This document shows positions 1-5,159 of a stretch of DNA of 5,159 bases, piece after piece (within the stretch, counting starts at the first letter, position 1; every line of letters begins with the position of its first letter). The stretch covers positions 1 through 5,159 of the forward strand of contig JAGYOI010000128.1 in NCBI GenBank assembly GCA_018399395.1. Direction: 5' to 3'. Below the pieces are notes generated by a model. The model was not told where the DNA came from, searched no databases, and saw only the letters and a list, made by a program, of their open reading frames with translations. Made by a program: the position numbers and the translations under genes. Source of the DNA: Prolixibacteraceae bacterium (GTDB lineage: Bacteria > Bacteroidota > Bacteroidia > Bacteroidales > Prolixibacteraceae).

Positions 1-731
1 TCATCCCAAACCTCGTCAGGTTCTCCCATCGAAACCCACACATCGGTATAAATAAAATCGCAATTTCGCACTGCCATATCTACATTATCGGTAACCGATA
101 TGGTTGCACCCGAGGATGAGGCAATTTTTTTACACGCTTCAACCAACTCAACATCGGGCTGGAATTGTAAAGGCGCACAAGCCCTGAAATCCATGCCCAT
201 TTTTGCAGCACCAACCATTAGCGAATTCCCCATATTGTTGCGGGCATCCCCAATGTAACAAAAGCGAATATCTTTCAATTTTTTTGAGGAGTGTTCCTGC
301 ATCGTCAGCAAATCGGCCAGTATTTGCGTAGGATGAAATTCATTGGTTAACCCGTTAATCACCGGAACCCCGGCATACTTTGCCAGCTCTTCAACAATAT
401 CCTGACCGTAACCACGATACTCAATTGCGTCGTACATGTGCCCCAACACGCGGGCAGTATCTTTCATGCTCTCTTTATGGCCGATCTGTGTACCTGTTGG
501 CCCTAAATAAGTAACATGTGCTCCCTGATCGTACGAAGCAACTTCAAAAGCACAACGGGTACGGGTAGATGTTTTTTCAAAAATTAACGCAATATTCTTA
601 CGCTTCAAACTCTTTTTTTCTTTCTTTTTATTTTTATCTTTTTTCAGTTTGTGCGCTAACGTTAACAATAATTCGATTTCATCTTTGTCGTAGTCGAGCA
701 GCTTTAAAAAATGCTTATTGCGTATTTCCAT
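1..731 (-). CDS. arcB: Ornithine carbamoyltransferase, probably catabolic (ArcB-type), 3' end cut by window edge
   Basis: This cytoplasmic enzyme interconverts ornithine plus carbamoyl phosphate and citrulline plus phosphate. The frame reads from ATG at 731 to the left edge without a stop, giving 243 codons; the family is about 330 residues, so roughly the last 90, including the HCLP-type motif, lie outside. Visible landmarks are the carbamoyl-phosphate motif STRTR (residues 55-59), HPTQ (133-136), DARNNMGNS (162-170) and the ornithine-loop motif DVWVSMGE (230-237). From memory, residue numbering and sequence match E. coli ArgI/ArgF closely. Residues 28-45 are strikingly lysine-rich. It lies 28 bases downstream of carbamate kinase on the same strand, which points to the arginine deiminase pathway. 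Bacteroides fragilis-type arginine synthesis uses a divergent succinylornithine enzyme instead, which supports a catabolic role here (inference). The start is chosen by family alignment; an A-rich leader precedes it and no Shine-Dalgarno is visible. An anabolic argF remains possible. Confidence 0.95.
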   Translation of the reverse strand, partial: MEIRNKHFLKLLDYDKDEIELLLTLAHKLKKDKNKKKEKKSLKRKNIALIFEKTSTRTRCAFEVASYDQGAHVTYLGPTGTQIGHKESMKDTARVLGHMYDAIEYRGYGQDIVEELAKYAGVPVINGLTNEFHPTQILADLLTMQEHSSKKLKDIRFCYIGDARNNMGNSLMVGAAKMGMDFRACAPLQFQPDVELVEACKKIASSSGATISVTDNVDMAVRNCDFIYTDVWVSMGEPDEVWD

Positions 732-759
732 AGTATCGTTTTTATTATGATTTTAATGT

Positions 760-1710
760 TTAATACTCCATTGTAATTTTTGACCCGAAGCTTTTATCTT
801 CCAACTTAGAGGCTTCGGTAATGACGCTTTTTTCTCCACCATTTTTTATAAAATTCAGTGCAGCTTCAATTTTAGGTTTCATGGTGCCATCGCCAAAAGC
901 ACCCTCTTCGAGGTATTTTTTGGCATCGGCATAATTTAAAAACTCCAGCTTTTGTTGCTTAGAGGTACCAAAATCCTTGTAAATAAAAGGCACATCAGTT
1001 AAAATATAAAGTTCATCGGCACCGATCTCAGTTGCAAGCAACGATGAAGCTTTATCTTTATCAATTACACCGTTTACCGTACGCAAACCACCTTCATGAT
1101 CATAATAAACAGGCACCCCGCCACCACCTGCTGTAATTATAATAGTACCATTAGCGGCAATATCCCTGATAATTGTATGATTCAGAACACTTCGTGGTTC
1201 AGGGGAAGGTACTACACGACGATAAGCCCCTTCTTTTTTCGAACTGGTTTTAAATGTCCAACCCTTTCGGCTGGCCAGGTCATCAGCTTCTTCTTTAGTA
1301 TATGTTTTTCCTATACGCTTAGATGGCCTCTCAAATGACCTGTCATTTTCACTTACTTCAACCATCGATACCATTGTTACCACCTCTTTCGTTATATCAT
1401 GCTTAATTAAGGTATTACGCAAAATACGCTCAACCATGTAACCGATACCGCCCTGTGAATCGGCCACGCAAACATTTAATGGCATCTGCACAATATCATA
1501 AAGTTGTTCTCCTGCATCATTTCGCATTAGTATATTCCCTACCTGTGGGCCATTACCATGTGTAATTACCAAATTGTACCCATCTTTAATTAAATGTATC
1601 AGGTTTTCGATGGTTTCGCGGGCATGTTCTTCTTGTTGTTCAATAGTTCCGCGTTCATTATCGCGCAATAATGCATTTCCACCTAAAGCAACAACAGCCA
1701 ATTTCGACAT
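760..1710 (-). CDS. arcC: Carbamate kinase
   Basis: This cytoplasmic amino-acid-kinase-family enzyme transfers phosphate from carbamoyl phosphate to ADP, yielding ATP, ammonia and CO2; it is the ATP-producing last step of arginine deiminase fermentation. From the ATG at 1710 the protein is 316 residues, normal for the family. Motifs in order are ALGGNAL (8-14), HGNGPQVG (51-58), SQGGIGY (85-91), RRVVPSPEP (164-172), the glycine-rich AGGGGVPV (194-201), GVIDKDKAS (214-222), LTDV (237-240) and DGTMKPKI (274-281; many homologues have GSM in this last motif). All expected catalytic segments are intact. An in-frame ATG at 1734 would add eight residues, but family members begin three or four residues before the first beta strand, so 1710 is preferred. 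The stop at 760-762 leaves 28 bases before the carbamoyltransferase start, so the two are probably co-transcribed. Its head-to-head neighbour is the ftsK operon. Confidence 0.97.
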   Translation of the reverse strand: MSKLAVVALGGNALLRDNERGTIEQQEEHARETIENLIHLIKDGYNLVITHGNGPQVGNILMRNDAGEQLYDIVQMPLNVCVADSQGGIGYMVERILRNTLIKHDITKEVVTMVSMVEVSENDRSFERPSKRIGKTYTKEEADDLASRKGWTFKTSSKKEGAYRRVVPSPEPRSVLNHTIIRDIAANGTIIITAGGGGVPVYYDHEGGLRTVNGVIDKDKASSLLATEIGADELYILTDVPFIYKDFGTSKQQKLEFLNYADAKKYLEEGAFGDGTMKPKIEAALNFIKNGGEKSVITEASKLEDKSFGSKITMEY

Positions 1711-1744
1711 TGCATGATTTTTTAAATTCACCATAAACTTATGG

Positions 1745-1775
1745 TTTTAACACAAAATAAAAACTGATATTTTTC
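1745..1775 (+). promoter_or_regulatory. Weak candidate promoter for the small open frame and/or ftsK
   Basis: The plus strand has TATTTTTC at 1768-1775, a 7-of-8 match to TAnnTTTG, with a degenerate TTTT at 1745-1748 in the -33 place at 19-base spacing. Transcription would start near 1782, only about 8 bases before the small open frame at 1790. It overlaps the minus-strand candidate, so if both are real the two directions would compete for polymerase. The evidence is pattern match only. Confidence 0.25.
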
Positions 1776-1789
1776 GCTTTTTATTCAAA
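1753..1789 (-). promoter_or_regulatory. Weak candidate promoter for the arcC-arcB operon
   Basis: On the minus strand a TTTG lies at 1789-1786 and a 7-of-8 match to the Bacteroidota -7 element TAnnTTTG (reads TTATTTTG) at 1760-1753. The 25-base spacing is longer than the usual roughly 19-21. A start near 1747 would give a short leader to the arcC ATG at 1710. It is only a pattern match in AT-rich DNA, where such matches occur by chance. Confidence 0.22.
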
Positions 1790-1876
1790 ATGAAAAAGAA
1801 ACCAGAAAAATTAAATAAAGGCTTCGATTATTTAAGTGATGGTTTAACCAATTTTGATAAATTTGCAGACGATTAA
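1790..1876 (+). CDS. Unrecognised 28-residue small open frame upstream of ftsK
   Basis: I do not recognise this frame. It runs ATG to TAA and encodes 28 residues, beginning MKKKPEKLNKG and ending FDKFADD: a lysine-rich first third followed by an acidic/aromatic half (FDYLSDG). It has no membrane segment, signal peptide or cysteine. It fills most of the arcC-ftsK gap, ends 22 bases before the ftsK ATG on the same strand, and has AAA immediately before its ATG, as is common in Bacteroidota. Against it: it is very short, could arise by chance, and its last codons overlap an exact TAnnTTTG element that may be the ftsK promoter. It could be a small protein, a leader peptide, or merely untranslated leader. 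Confidence 0.33.
   Translation: MKKKPEKLNKGFDYLSDGLTNFDKFADD
1858..1865 (+). promoter_or_regulatory. Candidate -7 element (exact TAnnTTTG) before ftsK
   Basis: TAAATTTG matches all six fixed bases of the Bacteroidota -7 element and ends 33 bases before the ftsK ATG at 1899, giving an expected leader of about 25-30 bases. The -33 element is poor: at 19-base spacing the sequence is AGTG rather than TTTG. It lies inside the small open frame, so either that frame is not a gene or the promoter is internal to it. Confidence 0.35.
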
Positions 1877-1898
1877 CCTAACGGAAGAATAATTGTTA

Positions 1899-4388
1899 AT
1901 GGCTGAAAAAAATAAAAAAACAAAACAAAGAAAATCGAAAACAGTTTCAAAATCAGAAACCCCGGAACATAAAATCAAAATCGAGAAATTTAGGTTTGTA
2001 GCCGGTATTGCTGTTATGGTTATAGCAGTTTATCTGCTCTTTGCTTTTGGTAGTTTTTTATTAAATGCCGAAGCCGATCAGAGCAAACTTCAAATTGACT
2101 GGCTCAAGTTAATTAAAGATCCCTCGATCAATGTAAATAACATAACCGGAAAAACCGGCGCATGGCTGGCCGATGTTTTTATTAACCGCTGGTTCGGACT
2201 TGCTTCTTTTTTATTTATTTATCTGTTATTTACGTACGGAGCAAAATTCATTAACCGCCCGGTTAAGTCTTTGCTTTCAAAAACCATTAAAACACTCATC
2301 ATTATCATATGGCTTTCGGTAACCTTAGGTTTCATTTTTCAGCATAAATACCCCGAGTTACATTTGTACCCAGGTGGTAGTTATGGTTACCACATTTCTG
2401 TGTGGCTAAATTCATTGGTTGGTAAAATCGGCACCTTTTTCATCCTTTTATTAATTCTTGTATCTTATTTGGTTATCCGTTTCGATAGTTTTTTCTTGTT
2501 ATTTAAGAGCAACAAGGATAAAAAACAAAACCCCGAAGGTGACTTTATTGGTGAAACAAAAAATAACAAAAAGCCAGAAACATCAGGATTTTCTTTGTCG
2601 GAAGAAGCTGAAAATTTCAAACACAAATTATCAGAAGAAGATAATGACAGCATATTTATTAATGAAAATGAAGACCACGAAGGATACTCAACCAACGAGG
2701 ACAATGAGAATTCTGCCAGCTCAATAAGATCAAACTACAGCGATCATATCAACGATAAGAATAGAGAAGAAATCGATAAAAACACATCGACGAAAACAAT
2801 TGCGAACGAAGACGGAAATGATGACCTTGAACTGACGGTTGAAATAAAAGAAGAACAAACCGGCGATTACGAAAACCAGCCACAGGATGATTATGACCCA
2901 ACGCTTGACCTTTCGCATTACGAATACCCCGGCTTAGAGCTATTGGAAGATTATTCACACTTAAAGCTCGAAGTAAGCAATGAAGAATTAAATGAAAATA
3001 AAAACCGGATTGTAGAAACATTAAAAAATTTCAAAATTGAAATTTTAAAAATCAAGGCAACAATCGGGCCTACCGTTACCCTTTACGAAATTGTTCCGGC
3101 ACAAGGTGTTCGTATCTCAAAAATTAAAAATTTAGAAGATGACATTGCACTAAGTCTTGCCGCCTTAGGCATTAGAATTATAGCACCCATACCGGGCAGG
3201 GGCACCATTGGTATTGAAGTGCCAAATCGTAACCCTCAGGTTGTTTCAATGCGTTCAATACTGGCTTCAAAGAAGTTTCAGGAGACAACAGCCGAGCTCC
3301 CGATTGCCATGGGCCGCACCATTTCAAACGAAACATTTGTATTTGACCTGACAAAAATGCCCCATATACTTGTTGCAGGTGCAACCGGACAAGGTAAATC
3401 GGTAGGTTTAAATGCAATTATCACTTCAATTCTTTATAAAAAACACCCTTCGCAGGTTAAGTTTGTTTTTGTTGACCCCAAAAAAGTTGAACTGAACCTC
3501 TATTCAACAATTGAGAACCATTTTCTTGCCAAAATACCCGATTCAGAAGAACCGATTATTACCGATGTTGAAAAAGTAAAAGCAACACTCAATTCTGTTG
3601 GTATTGAAATGGACAACAGGTACGACCTGTTGAAAACAGCACATGCACGCAACCTCAAAGAATACAATAAAAAATTTATCGAGCGAAAACTGAACCCCGA
3701 AAAAGGACATCGCTTTTTACCTTATATTGTAGTTGTGGTTGATGAATTTGCCGACCTGATTATGACAGCCGGAAAAGAAATAGAACTACCGATTGCACGT
3801 ATTGCCCAATTGGCCCGCGCTGTTGGCATTCACATGATTATAGCCACACAAAGGCCTTCGGCAAATATTATTACCGGAATTATTAAAGCAAACTTCCCGT
3901 CGCGCATTGCATTTAAGGTAGCATCCATGGTCGATTCACGTACAATACTTGACCAATCAGGCGCAAACCAATTAATAGGGAAAGGCGACATGCTTTTTGC
4001 CTCAGGCAGTGAACTCGTACGTTTACAGTGTGCTTTGGTTGACACACCCGAAGTAGAGAACGTTTGTGAGCACATTGCAGCTCAACAAGCCTACCCAACA
4101 GCATATCTTCTGCCTGAATATGTTGGTGAGGATGGTGAATCCCCAGGAGCTGTTGACCTTAACAATCGAGATGAATATTTCGACGATGCGGCAAGATTGG
4201 TCGTTCTTAACCAACAAGGGTCAACTTCAATGATACAGCGTAAATTTTCTATAGGATACAACCGTGCAGGTAGAATTATGGATCAGCTTGAAGCAGCAGG
4301 AATTGTTGGCCCAAGTGAAGGTAGTAAAACCAGAAAGGTGTTACTGCAAGACGAATACAGTTTGGAACAATTATTGAATACATTATAA
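1899..4388 (+). CDS. ftsK: DNA translocase FtsK
   Basis: FtsK is a septum-anchored hexameric ATPase that pumps chromosomal DNA toward dif during division and activates Xer recombination. The 829-residue protein has a lysine-rich cytoplasmic start, four predicted membrane segments (about 33-54, 97-115, 129-148, 176-200), then a low-complexity, strongly acidic Asn/Glu/Asp-rich linker (about 203-345). The alpha domain follows (about 345-445), then the RecA-like motor with Walker A GATGQGKS (494-501), FVDPKKVEL (524-532) and Walker B VVVVDEFADL (611-620), and a C-terminal winged-helix gamma domain (about 766-829, containing IGYNRAGRIMDQLE). All motor motifs are intact. In the gamma recognition helix N788, R792 and D795 occupy the places where, from memory, Pseudomonas FtsK uses Asn, Arg and Glu to read KOPS. 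ATG at 1899 is preferred to an in-frame TTG at 1893; a purine-rich GGAAG at 1883-1887 is too distant to be convincing. lolA follows after 11 bases. Confidence 0.98.
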   Translation: MAEKNKKTKQRKSKTVSKSETPEHKIKIEKFRFVAGIAVMVIAVYLLFAFGSFLLNAEADQSKLQIDWLKLIKDPSINVNNITGKTGAWLADVFINRWFGLASFLFIYLLFTYGAKFINRPVKSLLSKTIKTLIIIIWLSVTLGFIFQHKYPELHLYPGGSYGYHISVWLNSLVGKIGTFFILLLILVSYLVIRFDSFFLLFKSNKDKKQNPEGDFIGETKNNKKPETSGFSLSEEAENFKHKLSEEDNDSIFINENEDHEGYSTNEDNENSASSIRSNYSDHINDKNREEIDKNTSTKTIANEDGNDDLELTVEIKEEQTGDYENQPQDDYDPTLDLSHYEYPGLELLEDYSHLKLEVSNEELNENKNRIVETLKNFKIEILKIKATIGPTVTLYEIVPAQGVRISKIKNLEDDIALSLAALGIRIIAPIPGRGTIGIEVPNRNPQVVSMRSILASKKFQETTAELPIAMGRTISNETFVFDLTKMPHILVAGATGQGKSVGLNAIITSILYKKHPSQVKFVFVDPKKVELNLYSTIENHFLAKIPDSEEPIITDVEKVKATLNSVGIEMDNRYDLLKTAHARNLKEYNKKFIERKLNPEKGHRFLPYIVVVVDEFADLIMTAGKEIELPIARIAQLARAVGIHMIIATQRPSANIITGIIKANFPSRIAFKVASMVDSRTILDQSGANQLIGKGDMLFASGSELVRLQCALVDTPEVENVCEHIAAQQAYPTAYLLPEYVGEDGESPGAVDLNNRDEYFDDAARLVVLNQQGSTSMIQRKFSIGYNRAGRIMDQLEAAGIVGPSEGSKTRKVLLQDEYSLEQLLNTL
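3194..3201 (+). other. KOPS-like octamer GGGCAGGG inside ftsK
   Basis: GGGCAGGG matches the E. coli FtsK-orienting sequence GGGNAGGG exactly and lies on the coding strand of ftsK. It encodes part of the conserved PGRG segment of the alpha domain (residues 432-435), so protein constraint alone may explain it. I found no second exact match on either strand. Whether this lineage uses E. coli-type KOPS is unknown. Confidence 0.2.
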
Positions 4389-4399
4389 AAAATCAGAAT

Positions 4400-5032
4400 A
4401 TGAGATCACTATTATTAATAATATTTATCACCGTTCAAGCATTTCCTCTTTTTTCTCAAGACACAGAAGATGCCAAAAAAATTCTCGACAAAGTTTCAGC
4501 GAAAACGCGTAGCTATAAAAGTATAACAACTGACTTCGACTTCATTATGGAAAACAAAGAAGTTGACTTAAGAGAAGTGAACAGCGGTCAAATAATTGTT
4601 CAAAACGAACAGTACAAACTTAATTTAAATGGCATCGAAATTTATAACAATGGTAAAAATCAATGGACATACATGCCCGATGCAGAAGAAGTAAATATTT
4701 CGGAAGCTGTAACCGACGAGAATGATTATATGAACCCGGCCAACATTTTTACCATGTATGAAAATGGGTTCAGCTACAAGCTGATTGATGAATCGCCATC
4801 AGGTAATCATAGAATAGAACTGATACCTGATGAAGTCAATGAGTATTCAAAAATAACCCTTGAAATTGAAAAAGATTCTTACCAGATTGACAAAGCTGTA
4901 ATGATTGGGACAGACGGAAACACATATATCGTTGAACTTAAAAACTGGGATGTAAGTAAAAATTATCCTGAAACAACTTTTAAGTTCAACACTGAAGAAC
5001 ATCCATCAATAAATGTAATCGACCTGCGTTAA
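4400..5032 (+). CDS. lolA: LolA-like periplasmic outer-membrane lipoprotein carrier
   Basis: LolA-family proteins shuttle lipoproteins from the inner-membrane LolCDE transporter across the periplasm to the outer membrane. The 210-residue length fits the family. The first 19-20 residues form a signal peptide: an Arg after Met, a hydrophobic LLLIIFI core, and probable signal peptidase I cleavage near LFSQ-D. No lipobox is present; the whole protein lacks cysteine, so a soluble periplasmic location is expected. The mature part shows the LolA half-barrel pattern: KILDKVSAKTRSYKSI (27-42) followed by amphipathic strands such as SGQIIVQNEQYKLNLNGIEI (62-81), NQWTYMPDAEEVNIS (87-101) and YKLID (126-130). 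It ends in HPSINVIDLR, a tail I associate with Bacteroidota LolA-like proteins. The ATG is 11 bases after the ftsK stop, so translation from the ftsK transcript is likely. Bacteroidota generally lack a recognisable LolB, so its acceptor is unclear. Family assignment rests on motif recall; divergent LolA-like relatives are possible. Confidence 0.88.
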   Translation: MRSLLLIIFITVQAFPLFSQDTEDAKKILDKVSAKTRSYKSITTDFDFIMENKEVDLREVNSGQIIVQNEQYKLNLNGIEIYNNGKNQWTYMPDAEEVNISEAVTDENDYMNPANIFTMYENGFSYKLIDESPSGNHRIELIPDEVNEYSKITLEIEKDSYQIDKAVMIGTDGNTYIVELKNWDVSKNYPETTFKFNTEEHPSINVIDLR

Positions 5033-5036
5033 TCTG

Positions 5037-5073
5037 TGAGAAAACTCTCAATTGCCAAGCGGTACGAATTGAG
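5037..5073 (+). other. Two mutually exclusive hairpins just after lolA (possible weak terminator)
   Basis: Five bases after the lolA stop, TGAGA (5037-5041) pairs perfectly with TCTCA (5046-5050) across the loop AAAC. The right arm overlaps CTCAATT (5047-5053), which can instead pair with AATTGAG (5067-5073) around a 13-base loop. The two foldings share bases 5047-5050 and exclude one another. No T-tract follows either, so this is not a standard intrinsic terminator; it may be transcript 3'-end structure or chance. Confidence 0.25.
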
Positions 5074-5146
5074 CCCAAAGCCCATAATACTTCCCTTGCA
5101 TACCGGACCAATTAACGATTCGTGTCGAAAATTTTCACGTGTAAGG

Positions 5147-5159
5147 ATATTTGAAATAT
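5147..5159. repeat. Perfect AT-rich dyad ATATTT-G-AAATAT at the window end
   Basis: Six bases on each side mirror exactly about the G at 5153. It may be an operator, part of a longer inverted repeat cut by the window edge, or chance in AT-rich DNA. Nothing further can be said without flanking sequence. Confidence 0.25.

Larger units (their letters stand above)
5033..5159. other. Unassigned right-hand tail with open frames on both strands
   Basis: No recognisable gene lies here. A minus-strand frame is open from the right edge (5157) to a TAA at 5031-5029, giving 42 codons that include SLIGPVCKGSIMGFGLNSYR; its stop overlaps the lolA stop. On the plus strand, a frame in register with lolA is open from a GTG at 5036 to the edge. 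At most one is likely to be coding, and possibly neither. The tail also holds GAAAATTTTC at 5127-5136 and a dyad at 5147-5159. It may be the end of a convergent gene, a dispersed repeat or plain spacer. Confidence 0.3.

Noticed and set aside
1096..1338. An 80-codon plus-strand open frame opposite arcC
   Set aside because: It lies wholly within the conserved carbamate kinase coding sequence on the other strand and gives no recognisable protein.
1711..1734. Upstream ATG at 1734 as the arcC start
   Set aside because: It adds eight residues before the first beta strand, which carbamate kinases normally lack; the ATG at 1710 gives the family-typical amino terminus.
1784..1794. Arginine-repressor (ARG box) operator before arcC
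   Set aside because: ARG boxes read TGAAT then ATTCA. Here the arms are reversed (TTCA-AAA-TGAA) and too short, so I list it only as a generic dyad.
1893..1898. TTG at 1893 as the ftsK start
   Set aside because: A normal ATG lies two codons downstream, and nothing favours the rare start.
2458..2727. Open frames on both strands over the FtsK linker (also 2465-2704, 2730-2918 and 2749-3021 on the minus strand)
   Set aside because: They are shadows of the low-complexity acidic linker, which has few stops in other frames. The ftsK frame is continuous and conserved on both sides.
3178..4217. Minus-strand open frames over the FtsK motor domain (3178-3417, 3830-4075, 3913-4104, 4023-4217)
   Set aside because: All lie opposite intact, strongly conserved ATPase motifs of ftsK and have no family resemblance.
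5037..5073. Classical rho-independent terminator after lolA
   Set aside because: The stems are short or AT-rich and no run of T follows, so only a weak structure is claimed.
5147..5159. A dif/Xer site, suggested by the nearby ftsK
   Set aside because: The 13-base dyad lacks the two 11-base arms and 6-base centre of a dif site, and ftsK need not be near dif.

Overview
The window looks like chromosomal DNA of a Bacteroidota bacterium, probably Bacteroidales/Marinilabiliales-like. It is AT-rich, its starts are preceded by A-rich sequence rather than clear Shine-Dalgarno sites, and possible promoter elements resemble the Bacteroidota pattern (TTTG ... TAnnTTTG). Its FtsK has a long acidic linker, and it is followed by a LolA-like protein ending in the IDLR tail that I associate with this phylum. 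The taxonomic call is inference from style; no rRNA or marker gene is present.

Layout: positions 1-1710 carry two minus-strand genes, transcribed in the order carbamate kinase (arcC, complete) then ornithine carbamoyltransferase (arcB-type, cut by the left edge after 243 codons). Together they make the lower half of the arginine deiminase pathway: citrulline plus phosphate gives ornithine and carbamoyl phosphate, and carbamate kinase uses the latter to make ATP. Arginine deiminase (arcA) is not in the window.

Positions 1711-1898 are a divergent intergenic region. It holds overlapping weak promoter candidates on both strands, an unrecognised 28-codon open frame on the plus strand (1790-1876), and an exact TAnnTTTG element 33 bases before the ftsK start.

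Positions 1899-5032 carry a tight plus-strand pair: a complete DNA translocase FtsK (829 aa) and, 11 bases later, a secreted LolA-like lipoprotein carrier (210 aa). One acts at the division septum in chromosome segregation and the other in outer-membrane biogenesis, so this is a housekeeping envelope/division operon placed head-to-head with an arginine fermentation operon.

Positions 5033-5159 hold no gene I can recognise. They contain two mutually exclusive small hairpins, two overlapping frames that run open off the right edge, and a perfect AT-rich dyad at the very end.

Most of the window is ordinary core-genome content. I see no mobile element, CRISPR array, RNA gene or clearly new system. 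The points that merit a second look are the small open frame before ftsK, the KOPS-like octamer inside ftsK, the catabolic identity of the carbamoyltransferase, and the unexplained right-hand tail.
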